Positions 25,101-34,068 are shown, counted from the stretch's first letter. The stretch: DNA of 64,000 nucleotides from Oegoconia quadripuncta (GCA_949316235.1 OX438743.1:43555440-43619439); one strand, 5' to 3'. Translations and numbers: made by a program. The notes: a model not told the origin generated them from the sequence alone.

Positions 25101-25252
25101 AACTTATCAACGCATTAAATTCAAGAGAAAACATGGAATATTTGGTGGAGATGAGCAGAGCCAACACCGACGAGTCCCGCCGCCTCGGCACTGAGTTCAA
25201 CGACCAGTACCTGGGGATGCCGGGCTCCTTCAGGGCTCTCACTGTCGACTGA
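12634..25252 (+). CDS. CRAL-TRIO domain lipid-transfer protein, 6 exons
   Basis: Coding exons 12634-12796, 16985-17141, 18719-18836, 19781-19915, 23314-23527 and 25098-25252; every junction is GT-AG and phases fit, giving 313 aa, the usual length of insect alpha-tocopherol-transfer-like/clavesin-like proteins. Residues 1-75 are the CRAL_TRIO_N helical bundle (EMDKAVETLVDWLHKQHHF). Residues about 95-265 are the Sec14-like lipid-binding fold: HRLILVYDFSELDVG (strand and DxSE region), SGYGVRIKEMHIISS (family: GvRikeihiiN), then the gate helix and KDMFPKDYGGEERSLSEL (family: LP.EYGG). It probably binds a hydrophobic ligand (retinoid, tocopherol or phosphoinositide) in the cytosol; the ligand cannot be read from the sequence. 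The introns hold an RTE fragment, a SART-like fragment with target-site duplication, SINEs and large minisatellites. Confidence 0.9.
14088..14146. repeat. Perfect 26-bp inverted repeat with 7-nt loop
   Basis: The arms 14088-14113 and 14121-14146 are exact reverse complements (GAAGCAACCAGAGACAATCA...), loop TTTATCA. It lies in intron 1 of the CRAL-TRIO gene and could be a small hairpin RNA or a DNA fold-back event; the sequence does not decide. Confidence 0.85.
15310..15520 (-). pseudogene. RTE-clade LINE fragment, C-terminal part
   Basis: The minus-strand translation gives RISKLEWQWAGHIARRTDGR, then, with a stop, 'RSVGRPFT' and 'WTDDLMKGAG', the hallmark C-terminus of RTE LINEs (WAGHIAR...GRP..RW.DDL). 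It is interrupted by stops and lies in intron 1 of the CRAL-TRIO gene. Confidence 0.75.
15618..16405. repeat. Minisatellite, 18-bp unit (about 43 copies)
   Basis: Tandem GAGTAAGTATGTATGTAC units, with a few 14-bp versions lacking one GTAT and scattered A-to-G changes (TATGTGTGTAC). It produces long open frames on both strands that are not genes. Each unit holds a GTAAGT that looks like a 5' splice site. It lies in intron 1 of the CRAL-TRIO gene. Confidence 0.95.
16765..16850 (+). repeat. LINE/SINE 3' end with (GTATT)-type tail (copy 1)
   Basis: Shares TTGTACATTCTATTCTTACC, ACTTTTCTGAAACTGTATTT and TGTTGTGCAATAAAGTGTAT plus a TGTATTGTATTG tail with 21661-21756. A retroelement end with a microsatellite tail; the family is not identified. 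Confidence 0.7.
17202..17697 (-). pseudogene. SART-like (R1-clade) LINE fragment, internally deleted, with 11-bp TSD
   Basis: The minus-strand reading starts inside the RT domain (CLRDGVFPLCWKESRLVLLK, KTADNPSAFRSICLLNETGK, SDRQLGFRQGRSTG) and then jumps to a 3' UTR with the same order of helices and single-stranded motifs (TTTTAGTGGGTA, CCCACATA, ATGCGTAACGCAT) as the telomeric elements at 33-58 kb, ending in a short poly(A). It is flanked by the exact repeat AATATTTCATT (17191-17201 and 17698-17708). It lies in intron 2 of the CRAL-TRIO gene and not in TTAGG repeats. The outer GGAG/CTCC-type helix of its relatives is not evident here. Confidence 0.8.
17740..17900 (-). repeat. SINE family C copy (body and tail)
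   Basis: Shares the 'ATGAATACGAACATTTATTC' segment (minus strand) and the 'ATCTAGTATCCATAG' segment with the copies at 1620-1810 and 27776-27955. The tRNA-like head is missing. Confidence 0.6.
17965..18090 (-). repeat. SINE family B copy
   Basis: The minus-strand head GAGCGTCGGTAGCTCAGCGG and B box GGGTTCGGTTCCC, and tail TTTAATTTAATTACTTATGT, match the copy at 3626-3735. It lies in intron 2 of the CRAL-TRIO gene. Confidence 0.7.
18412..18630 (-). repeat. SINE family A copy, head missing
   Basis: The minus-strand match to the body and A-rich end of the copy at 2490-2815 (GGCATTTTAAATGTCCGCCTG-type start, CCTGATGTT..., ACCTGTTGTGCATA end) lacks the tRNA head. It lies in intron 2 of the CRAL-TRIO gene. 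Confidence 0.75.
18943..19158 (+). mobile_element. Young polyadenylated retrocopy (about 190 nt) with 12-bp TSD
   Basis: A 12-bp exact duplication AACTGTATTAGT (18943-18954 and 19147-19158) flanks an insert that has AATAAA shortly before a run of about 25 A. So it was copied by a LINE machinery from a polyadenylated RNA. I do not recognise the source RNA; it has no open frame of note. It lies in intron 3 of the CRAL-TRIO gene. Confidence 0.8.
20700..20860 (+). repeat. SINE family C copy (body and tail)
   Basis: Contains GTGTGATGAGTATGAACATT and TATTCCCGAGTCATGGATAT as in the copy at 27776-27955. The head is missing. It lies in intron 4 of the CRAL-TRIO gene. Confidence 0.6.
21661..21756 (+). 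repeat. LINE/SINE 3' end with (GTATT)n tail (copy 2)
   Basis: Nearly identical to 16765-16850 and ends in about five GTATT units. It lies in intron 4 of the CRAL-TRIO gene. Confidence 0.7.
22521..22977. repeat. Minisatellite, 57-bp unit, 8 copies
   Basis: Eight tandem copies of a 57-bp unit starting GATGAGCCGCAGTGACCTAG and ending CATAGCGATGTCAA; the last two copies share a C-to-G change (GACGTAG). It lies in intron 4 of the CRAL-TRIO gene, 340 bp before exon 5. Confidence 0.95.
23552..23822 (-). repeat. SINE family A copy, 3' end missing
   Basis: The minus-strand copy has a tRNA-like head (B box CGGGTTCGATTCCCAGCGGG at about 23757-23776) and most of the body. It begins about 24 bp after the 5' splice site of exon 5 of the CRAL-TRIO gene. 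Confidence 0.8.
24586..25005. repeat. Minisatellite, 9-bp unit (about 46 copies)
   Basis: Tandem TGATGTCTG with TGGTGTCTG and TGATGTCAG variants in patches. It gives open frames on both strands that code only dipeptide or tripeptide repeats; no gene. It lies in intron 5 of the CRAL-TRIO gene, less than 100 bp before the last exon. Confidence 0.95.
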
Positions 25253-25539
25253 TATCCGCACTCACACCCGCCGTGGAAGGAAACCATAGATTAATGCAAC
25301 AATAATGGTAGTTGAGTTGTTGGTACAGGGGTTTGCAATCGGAGGGGTTAACTCGTGACGGACGACATGTCTTATAGAGTACAGGTAAAGTTAGGTCAAT
25401 TGCCATGCGAGCTTTGATCGATCTAATTAGGGAGAGCAGACAGTAGTACATTACAAGTTACACTGTTAGGATCTAGTCGTCGTTTTATTCATTTATATAT
25501 TTTTACTAACAATAAGAACCTGTCAGTCAAAATTTATAG

Positions 25540-25775
25540 AACAACTAGCATTCCGCCCGCGGCTTCGCCTGCGTGGAATAACTTAATCGCGGATTTTTTT
25601 TATCCCGCGGGAACTACTCATTTTAACGGGATAAAAAATATCCTATATCTTAATCCAGGGTATATTCTATCTACATATCAAATCTCATCCAAATCCGTTC
25701 ATCCGTTTCGCTGTGATTGAGCAACAAACAAAGAAATAAACAAACAAACATCCAAACTTTCGCATTTATTAGTTA
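25540..25775 (+). repeat. Interspersed repeat copy (same family as 6120-6425)
   Basis: Shares several 17-20-bp blocks with 6120-6425 and ends in a (CAAA)-rich part followed by GCATTTATTAGTTAG. Non-coding. Confidence 0.65.
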
Positions 25776-25837
25776 GACTTATTAACATGAATTAAGCAAA
25801 CGTGTGAAAAAATTAATATACTGGATGAGATTTTTTA

Positions 25838-26357
25838 ACGTAAGGAAAAAATATAGTAACCGTAAGCCGTAAGGAATATTAGGTAAGTGAAATAGAAGGT
25901 ATTGACAAAGGTAGTTTAATTTTTATTTTTCAAAACCATCATAGAATAAAGCGTTAATTTTGTCATTTGACGTTCGCGTTTGTAGCCAATTCCACATAGT
26001 TACATCATTAAATTAAATAAATAAGGAAAACTTGGAGAAAATACGAATTCCAAATAAATTTCGCGTGATAGAAACCCTGCGAATCACGCCAGCCGCATAT
26101 CAGTATCAGTATCAGTATCAGTATCAGTATCAGTATCAGTATCAGTATCAGTATCAGTATCAGTATCAGTATCAGTATCAGTATCAGTATCAGTATCAGT
26201 ATCAGTATCAGTATCAGTATCAGTATCAGTCTCAGTATCAGTCTGTTTCAGCCCCGCGCGTGCGTTTTTGAAAAAAAAAATTAAGTACCTGTGCCAATAC
26301 CTTCTATTTGACTTACCTAATATGCCCTATTTTCTTCCTTACGGAAAAAAAACCCAT
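25838..26357. mobile_element. MITE (copy 2) carrying an expanded hexamer array
   Basis: The left TIR contains TATTAGGTAAGTGAAATAGA; the right TIR, on the other strand, contains TATTAGGTAAGTCAAATAGA. The inside shares segments with 11941-12255 in opposite orientation and has gained a CAGTAT array (26101-26243). Confidence 0.75.
26101..26243. repeat. Hexamer microsatellite (CAGTAT)n, about 24 copies
   Basis: Almost perfect CAGTAT units, with one CAGTCT near the right end. It sits inside the MITE and gives a Gln-Tyr open frame that is not a gene. Confidence 0.95.
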
Positions 26358-27076
26358 CCGGTATTTGCATGTTTCAGCACAAAATAGAAGTTTTGTTGTT
26401 ATTAGGACGAGGGGCGGGTTGTGTACTGTCTGACTGTCTGCCAACCTGCTAAATAATTAATTATTAATATTATACATCAAAGTTTCAAGGAACATTAATT
26501 AAAAATACATGTTCATCTGTTTCTGTATATTGTGATAATTTTCTTTGATTTTATTAATATTGTTGTTGCTATAGTGTGGTGTCAAATAAATATATGTCTA
26601 TGTAAAAATAAGATGTAAAGGTGTAAATATGTATTTGGATAGGTATTTGGTAAACTGTAATTGTCTGTCATTATCATTAAATGAAATGAAAAAAAAAATG
26701 TTATTATTTTAAATAATACAACTTCATACATAATAGTAATAACCAACATACCTACACAGCGACACGGTGCAGCATGGAACCGAACTATTTATAGCTAACA
26801 GATAATGATAGCTCTCTGTTGGTTGGTATTGAACCGAATTACATACGTAACTTCTTAATTAAATATTTGGGTGTAGGTATTAACTAATGACAACGGAGCC
26901 ATGGTCAATTATAAAATACCATCGTGGACAAGATGGACGATGAAGGTCGCGGGAAGTAGGTGGATGCAGGCCGCTTCCTACCGCTCTGGAAATCCATGGA
27001 GGAGACCTATGTTCAGCTGTGGAGGACCAGTGGCTATATGATTATCATTAATGATTCAAATCTAGCATATTAACGA
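26358..27076. other. Intergenic; nothing recognised
   Basis: AT-rich, without conserved frames or tRNA-like boxes. Confidence 0.35.
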
Positions 27077-27184
27077 CGCGTGGGCAGGTGTCGTACGTGG
27101 GCAGGTGTCGTACGTGGGCAGGTGTCGTACGTGGGCAGGTGTCGTACGTGGGCAGGTGTCGTACGTGGGCAGGTGTCGTACGTG
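27077..27184. repeat. Minisatellite, 17-bp unit, 6 copies
   Basis: Tandem CGTGGGCAGGTGTCGTA units. Confidence 0.95.
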
Positions 27185-27775
27185 GCGCTGTGATTGTGAC
27201 TAATAGAGCTAATATTGTGTTTGTTGTGGACACAGATTTCTATTAGTTGTGGAACTGGACGCTGATGTAACAATCAGTTTTGTCTGCACCTTGCTTGAGA
27301 GGGCATTGTTTGTATTGATGAGTAATGGTAGGTATGTAAAAAGAAGCTATTTAAGTCGAATTTAAAGAAAAACAATTTTTAATTCAATTCTTTAGTTTTT
27401 TGGCAACTCTCTGAATTTTGCCAGTGTCATGAGGGTCAAAACCTTGCAATACGAACGAAAATTTACGACACGACCACATCAATCAAATTCGAAAAAAGCG
27501 ATTTAAAAATAAATGGGATCACCGAAGAGTTCTATCGCAACAGTATGAACAGTGGGAGCACACCGCGTTTTGCTCGGTGTATCTTTACGTTCGAACTGCA
27601 GGCATGTATAGCACTGCAGCAGCGGCACCTAATGTTCGACGAGGACTCTCCTGTGACCTGTGTCCGGCGCGGAGCCAGTCGAGGAGCTCGCCAGCACGCA
27701 GGCGGCACTCACGGCGCAGGGATACTCCCTCTCTCCAACAGCGCGCAACGAGATCGTACTCTCCCTCGCATTATT

Positions 27776-27955
27776 TGATTGGTGTAGTGGATAGTGACCA
27801 GTGGTAGTCAGCGAAACCAACCGTTGCGGGTTCGAATCCCGCGACGGGTAAATCTTTGTGTGATGAATATGAACATTTATTCCTGAGTCATGGATGTTTA
27901 TATAAATATTTATACATGTTTATCCTATATCTAGTATCCATTTATTTATTTATTT
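27776..27955 (+). repeat. SINE family C, with tRNA-like head
   Basis: A box TGGTGTAGTGGATAGTGA and B box GGGTTCGAATCCC, then the family body (GTGATGAATATGAACATTTA) and the ATCTAGTATCCAT end, which runs into a (TTTA)n microsatellite at 27948-27974. Confidence 0.75.
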
Positions 27956-28147
27956 ATTTATTTATTTATTCAGGATAACAACAGCTATTACAAAAGTAAC
28001 GTATTACAGTACATGTGACTAAAACTATGGCCAATTACAGTTATCCGTATGTTAAACAATGAAATTAAATTGCGCCCCCTCCCACCCCATCCCCCGCATG
28101 CATTACCGATTATTAGTTGGGTACCTACTAATAATCCGTGATACAAA

Positions 28148-28505
28148 GGTATGTGGCCAAGGCTAGGCAGGTGCAACAGAACAGGTAGTGGAAGCATGTT
28201 GGTATGTGGCCAAGGCTAGGCAGGTGCAACAGAACAGGTAGTGGAAGCATGTTGGTAAGGCTAGGCAGGTGCAACAGAACAGGTAGTGGAAGCATGTTGG
28301 TATGTGGCCAAGGCTAGGCAGGTGCAACAGAACAGGTAGTGGAAGCATGTTGGTATGTGGCCAAGGCTAGGCAGGTGCAACAGAACAGGTAGTGGAAGCA
28401 TGTTGGTATGTGGCCAAGGCTAGGCAGGTGCAACAGAACAGGTAGTGGAAGCATGTTGGTAAGGCTAGGCAGGTGCAACAGAACAGGTAGTGGAAGCATG
28501 TTGGT
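28148..28505. repeat. Minisatellite, 53-bp and 42-45-bp units, 7 copies
   Basis: Tandem GGTATGTGGCCAAGGCTAGG...GGAAGCATGTT units; two or three copies lack the ATGTGGCC part. Confidence 0.95.
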
Positions 28506-28751
28506 AAGTAGTTGGTAGTATGGTATTAAAATTACTTATTTATATACAATTCAATCCTAATATATGATTTATATGTAAGTAGATATAGATGTATGTAGAT
28601 AGATATAGATGTGTATATAATCAATAATATTAAACTTGTGTAGGCTAAAAGAAAAGCTATAAATTTTAATGTAGAATGACTAGCAAATATATACTCACTT
28701 TATTTAATTTATTATTATTATTTTTTTTAACGTTTATGTTTTAATCCTATA

Positions 28752-30730
28752 TTAATCCAATTCTCTGGTCAAAGTTAGTTTTATATTTTGCATAAATGAT
28801 TTTTTGCTACAACCAAAAGGGTTGACATTAGTAAATTTATCATTATAAGTACGTACAATGCGTGTGAGGACAGAATTTTTGCCGTACAATGTGGAATGGA
28901 ATGGAACATGGAACAGAGGAGTGTGTCGAGTGCGGCGTTTAGGAGTATTAAATATTATGCAGGAGAGTAGCTCAGGGCAGTCTAGGCGCCCATTGAGAGG
29001 GTCAAATAGCAAGCCCATGTCCATCATTAAACGCCTATCACTTAGTGTCAGGAAATTATGAATGCGACAGCTTTCTTTATATGAACTAGCGAATTTTTTT
29101 TGTAGTTTAAAAACGATAATTTTTTTTTTGGATTCGCTCAATTCTATTTATATGCACTGCAAAATATGGACACCAAATGGGGCTACCATATTCCAATGTA
29201 CTTCTAACCTAAGCGTAATAAACTAATTTAAAGCTCAAAGCATTCTTAAAAGGATGACAGGTTCGCATGACAAAACCAAGATTCCTGAAAGATTTATTAG
29301 TGATATTGTCGATATGTTTACACATAGACATTTTAGAATCAAGCAATAACCCTAGGTCGCGCACCTCTTCGACCCTCTCCACTGTAATGTCATTAAATTT
29401 ATAGGTGAATTTGACAGGATTTACTCTACGACTAAAAGTTATGCACTGGCATTAAGCGATGTTAATTTTGATCCTATTGATCTCATAATATTTATATAAG
29501 TCATCTAAGTCTTTTTGAATTTGTTTGCAGTTATCAATAGAATCGATTTTCATGTAATTTTTTTTGTCATCTGCATAAAGAAGGTGATTAGCTTTATTTA
29601 AATTATTGTAAATGTCATAAATATAACAGTTATAGAAGAGAGGGCCGAGATGGGAGCCCTGGGGGACGCCCGAAGGAACTTTAATATAATCAGACCTATA
29701 TCCTCCTAACACCACTGCCTGTGACCTATTGGACAAATAATATACAATCCAGCGAAATAAATTGCCTTGGATACCCAACTCTTGTAGCTTTTTCAACAGA
29801 ATGACGTGATCCACGCGGTGGAAAGCTTTCTCGAAATCCGTGTAGATCACGTCAATCTGGCCGCCATTTTCCATTTGTGTTATTACAAAATCAGTGAATG
29901 TTGATAAATTAGAGATAGTAGAACGACCCCTGAGAAAGCCATGTTGAAAATTAGATATACCTTTAGTTATAAGTGGATAAATTTAATTATATACTACTTT
30001 TTCGAAAAGTTTGCCTAAAGTATTTAATATGGAGATAGGGCGATAGCTTTCAATTCTAGTCTTGGATCCCTTTTTGTGTATGGGTATAATGTGTGCAGAC
30101 TTCCATATAGTCGGAAAAACACCGTCCCCTAGAGAGCGCTTAAACAGTATGGTAATAGGAATTGCTAAGCTGTGAGCACAGGATTTTATGAAGATTGAAG
30201 GGATAGTATCGCTACCCGGACCCTTTGCGACGTCTAACGAGAGCAATAATTTGAGAACTGTATCTTCTGTGATATGTATAGACGACATAGTCTCATTACT
30301 GGGATTAGTATTACCAATATCAATACTCTCGTAATGCTGTTCGTCCGGTTCGACAAACACACTCTCGAAAAAATCACTAAATGCCGAACAAATATCAATA
30401 CCTTCGCTAAGTAAATGATCCTTTAAGTAGAATTGTTGAGGATAATTTGAACCTCCTCGTTTAGATTTATCATACCGCTAAAAATATTTAGGTGATTTTT
30501 TAATGTACATTTCAGTATTTCGAGTAAAACTATCAAAACACAATTTCTGCACTCTACTTTGTCGATCCCTGAGGAGGCCAAAAACGTCATAGTCCCTTGG
30601 ATTTTTATATTTCTTCCATTTTTTGTGGATTTTAGATTTTTCCTTAATGATTTTGATCAATGCTGGGCTGTACCAAACCGGATATGAACTGCTCTTAGCC
30701 GTCAAAGGGACCTGCAGTGCTAAACATAAA
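28752..30730 (-). pseudogene. Jockey-type LINE remnant (RT gene with frame breaks)
   Basis: Minus-strand pieces in order: linker before the RT (about 30730-30480), RT N-part (30360-29983; VAKGPGSDTIPSIFIKSC, YRPISILNTLGKLFEKVVYN), RT core (29874-29452; DVIYTDFEKAFHRVDH, GVPQGSHLGPLFYNCYIYDI and YADDKKNYM) and a C-terminal piece (29141-28752; FNTPKRRTRH). Stops and shifts separate the pieces; the endonuclease is absent. Motif spelling fits the jockey clade. A 49-bp minisatellite borders it at the 5' side. Confidence 0.8.
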
Positions 30731-30745
30731 TTTAATTGGCTATAA

Positions 30746-30960
30746 ACGACGACGCAGCGGTTACAGCGGAGTGCAGCAAATAGTAAATCACCGAACGACG
30801 ACGCAGCGGTTACAGCGGAGTGCAGCAAATAGTAAATCACCGAACGACGACGCAGCGGTTATAGCGGAGTGCAGCAAATATTGAATCAGCGGACGACGAC
30901 GCAGCGGGTACAGCGGAGTGCAGCAAATAGTGAATCACCGGACGAGGACGCAGCGGTTAC
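30746..30960. repeat. Minisatellite, 49-bp unit, about 4.5 copies
   Basis: Tandem CGACGACGCAGCGGTTACAG...ATCACCGAA units, the later ones more diverged. It abuts the 5' end of the jockey remnant. Confidence 0.9.
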
Positions 30961-31036
30961 AATGAACTAAGAAGAACCAACAATTACAAAGGAGTAAAAT
31001 AATGAACAGCATACGACGACGACGCAGTACCTATAA

Positions 31037-31074
31037 ATGAGTGGAGCGACTGAATAAGCAGTCGCTCCACTCAT
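31037..31074. repeat. Perfect 16-bp inverted repeat with 6-nt loop
   Basis: ATGAGTGGAGCGACTG and its reverse complement around AATAAG. Confidence 0.9.
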
Positions 31075-31393
31075 CTGTAGGAATGAAAGCGCTTGTGTTT
31101 ATTTTGTTGATTTCGAATAAAAAACTTTAATGTTGATCGAAAGAGATTTTATTTTCGTTTTCGAAAAATAATAAAGTCATTATTGTAGTGTTGATGTTTA
31201 CAATAGAAAAAAGACAATGGTAACTCGCAAAGAGTCATTCATAATCATCTCATAAATGTAAGTAGGTGCTAGACGAAAGGGGCTTTCAATAATATCTAAT
31301 CAACCCTAAAATAGTAAAACTTCAGCTATTTCACTGTTATTTATCCATAATTTTCATTAAAAAATAATGAAACAGCTATTATTTTTTGGGTCG

Positions 31394-31491
31394 GGTGGCG
31401 ATTCACACCACAAACAGTTCGCACCGCGGTGCGAAACGACCCATTCAATTTTTGAAGAGCCCCTTTCGCACCGGTGGTGTGAATCGCCACC
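31394..31491. repeat. Nested inverted repeats (17-bp outer arms)
   Basis: The outer arms GGTGGCGATTCACACCA (31394-31410) and its exact reverse complement (31475-31491) enclose the palindrome TTCGCACCGCGGTGCGAA. Non-coding; it may be a small hairpin-type transposon. Confidence 0.75.
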
Positions 31492-32516
31492 TGCAAATTT
31501 TGAATGGGTCGGATTCGCACCACAAGGTAAATGACCTTTGATTCGGAAGTTGATTCTGTTTCGGACTCATAATAAAATATTTCACCTAGGTAAATAGAAA
31601 AGTAGTAAGTAAAAATGTATAAATCATTTTTTTAACATAATAGATTGCTTTACTTTTATTATTATAAAGAAGTAAATATACTCAACGTTAAAAATATTTT
31701 TTTTACTAATAGATAAGCTTCTATGTATACTAGCTAGACTAGAGAATTACTACAATATAACCACAAAATAAATACAAAGTATTATTTATGATTATTTTAA
31801 GATTATCTATTTAGCCTACAAAGATTAGTTTAAGATTCATCATCATCATCTTATTTAAAAGCCATGCTCTTGTCGGTGGAGATTTTTCCATATCTCTCTG
31901 CTCTCCGCCTTCCTCTTGACCTCCTGATACGACACGACGTTCAACTTCTCTTTTGTTTGCTGCATATAGTTTATTCTCGGTCTTCCTCTTTTTCTTTTCC
32001 CGTTTAAGTTTACATGACTTCTATTACTTGATTTTTATAATTATTTAAAAATGTTATTTATGATTGTTCCAAGATTATCTATTTAGTATTTCTTAATTTG
32101 GTAATAAATCTTTGAAAAAGAAACTGGTAATAGTGTCCGTGATATGATAACAAACAACTTCCCATACAAACGTAGGTCGAAATGTGAAAAAAAATCAATG
32201 TGAAAAATGTGAAAAGCGGAACAAGATTTCAAAGTAGAACTAAACTTTTTGAAGGTTTTAGTTATAACTGACCACTAAATAATGTAGAGGCATTGTCGAA
32301 GAAATTAAAAAAGTTAGTTTTTTTTTTGTTAGTAGTTCTCAATAAAGGCCAAGAGTCTATGAACACCTAAAAACGAAGTGTGTGTGTGAATTTTTTTTAC
32401 TTGCTAATCACAGAAAACACATTTAAAGTGATTTTTCAAGATTTTTGAATCTTTACAGAATCAAATCAAATCAAAAATGCTTTATTTACCAACTAGTTTT
32501 TGCTTACATCGTAACA
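31492..32516. other. Intergenic, AT-rich; one possible LINE scrap
   Basis: Nothing firm. At about 31838-32015 a GC-richer stretch (CCGCCTTCCTCTTGACCTCC, CTCGGTCTTCCTCTTTTTCT) looks like a minus-strand LINE 3' scrap. Confidence 0.3.
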
Positions 32517-32942
32517 TTTTTTTTTTTTTTTAGTAAAACAAAAACACAATTAATGTTAAGCAGGCTGTGCCCGAAAGTATTCTGAATATCAGAAGACCGG
32601 CGAAGTGCTGCACCTGAAACAAAATATTTTTGTATAACCGCCGTGCGCAGCGTAGGCTCGTAGATTTCGCCGCGGCCAATCCAACGAACCCTCGCACGGG
32701 ACGCTCCGACGCTGAAAAACGGCAAAAATCGCCCTCCCACCCACCCATAATAGCTTGGTTAGGTAAACATTCAGCATTTATATACTGCTCAAAACCATTA
32801 GAGGAACAAGATTTTAGTCCTCTCCATTGTAATTTAAACTACAATTAGGTTTATATGTTTTATGTTTTTTTTTTTTTTTTAATTCCATGCTAATTTTTTG
32901 ATTACTACAATTCATAAAAATAAGTATTGTGTTTTTGTTTTA

Positions 32943-32978
<36 letters not shown>
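32517..32978. repeat. Two retroelement 3' ends facing away from each other
   Basis: Poly(T) at 32517-32531 followed by AGTAAAACAAAAACACAAT mirrors ATTGTGTTTTTGTTTTACT (32926-32944) followed by poly(A) to 32978. So two copies of the same polyadenylated sequence lie in opposite orientation. The right copy ends at CCTAA repeats. The source RNA is not recognised. Confidence 0.75.
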
Positions 32979-32981
<3 letters not shown>

Positions 32982-33089
32982 AACCGAAACCTAACATAAA
33001 GTAAACCGAGTTTTAAACCAAATCTAACCTGAACTTAACATAAACCTAACCTAACCTAACCTAACCTAACCTAACCTAAACCTAACCTA
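32979..33089 (-). repeat. Degenerate (CCTAA)n telomere-type repeat
   Basis: Begins with diverged CCTAACC units and passes into perfect CCTAA units at about 33045-33080. Reads TTAGG on the minus strand, opposite to the arrays to its right. Confidence 0.9.
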
Positions 33090-33160
33090 AAGCAGCAGGT
33101 GCGGCGGGTGCGGCAGGTGCGGCAAGCGCGGCAGGTACGGCAGGTGCGGCAGGTGCAGTT
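33090..33160. repeat. Minisatellite, 9-bp unit
   Basis: About seven copies of GGTGCGGCA with variants (GGTACGGCA, AGCGCGGCA). Confidence 0.85.
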
Positions 33161-33164
33161 TTAC

Positions 33165-33462
33165 AGGTATGACTCTACCTAGAGTAGTTGTTGTGTAGAT
33201 TTATATATAGTCTATGCACTACGGCTCAATAGAGCCAGCTATCACTTTCTTAACTAATTTTTCTTATTTTAGGACGATTCTGCTCTATGTAGAGCGGTCA
33301 CTCTATATTGGGAGCGTAGAGGGAGTCGTGGGCTATCCTCCAGTCGAAGTCCCGTCCCGCTACGATTTCGGGGAGCCAAGATATTGGGGTTTTAAGTTTT
33401 TCAAGATGGCGGCCAATATGGCGGCCAAAAACTTTGATCGGCTATATCTCTGCAGCCAAGTG
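33165..33462. repeat. Repeat with CTCTA..TAGAG palindromes, left copy
   Basis: Contains ACTCTACCTAGAGT and, about 110 bp later, GCTCTATGTAGAGC followed by GGTCACTCTATATTGGG and AGTCCCGTCCCGCTACGA. The same order of blocks, diverged, lies at 63793-64000. Also holds two copies of ATGGCGGCCAA (in AAGATGGCGGCCAATATGGC). Confidence 0.75.
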
Positions 33463-33525
33463 TTAGGTTTAGGTTAGGTTAGGTTAGGTTAGGTTAGGTT
33501 AGGTTAGGTTAGGTTAGGTTAGGTT
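33463..33525 (+). repeat. (TTAGG)n telomere-type repeat, 5' flank of element A
   Basis: About 12 TTAGG units, the first ones slightly irregular, ending in ...AGGTT directly before the first base of element A. Confidence 0.95.
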
Positions 33526-33974
33526 GGGGGTCCTCGTGTGCTCGGTGGTTACTTGTCCTCTTGGATACGTCTGGGGGGAACGGTAGCTGCTGGGCCGGTG
33601 CACCCTGGGCATCGGCCAATAACTTCCCACTTTAAGGGTTCTTATTGACCGATGGCGAATAGTCTGACAAGGGGGGTGCCCCTCCGCGTGTCCCTCTGAT
33701 TGCAGAGGGCACAGCAGGATGGGGCAGGGGGTAGGTCCCTATGTGGGACAGGGGCGGGTCGGCTCCCGCCAATTGGTGGGATGTCCGGCAGGCGCTATGT
33801 GCGCCGCCGCCGGAGGAGGGGCTTCGCCACCCCCTCGCGTTCCGTAACCGGCGAACCCACCTCAACGACCCCGCTGGTGGCTCCAGTGGGAGATGTCGTG
33901 GGTCTCGCTGGCCGGAGGGCTAGCCTTAATTGGCCGGCCCGCGGGAAGGAAAACCCTTTAAAACCAGCCCAAGT

Positions 33975-34046
33975 TTCGGCGTTGGGGCAACGCGGCGCCG
34001 AATGCCCTCGTCGTCCTACTTTCTTTCGAAAGTGGGAGGACGAGGG
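33975..34046 (+). promoter_or_regulatory. Twin hairpins in the 5' UTR of element A
   Basis: Hairpin 1 (33975-34002) pairs TTCGGC/GCCGAA and GTTG/CAAC; hairpin 2 (34005-34046) is a 19-bp stem with one mismatch and one G-U pair around TTTC. It ends 22 nt before the ORF1 start. Element E keeps both hairpins (56905-56936, 56939-56990) with different bases on both sides of the stems. Confidence 0.75.
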
Positions 34047-34068
34047 AAGGTAGAGGGCATATTCTACC

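Noticed and set aside
26032..26271. Gln-Tyr repeat open frame
   Set aside because: It is the (CAGTAT)n array inside a MITE.
32504..32848. Several overlapping open frames of 60-80 codons
   Set aside because: They overlap on both strands within a polyadenylated retrocopy and do not match a protein family I know.
33165..33462. Possible origin of the nest as an LTR-type or DNA transposon because the same repeat lies at both ends
   Set aside because: The two flanking copies are diverged, lie in the same direction about 30 kb apart, and the content is fully explained by successive LINE insertions.
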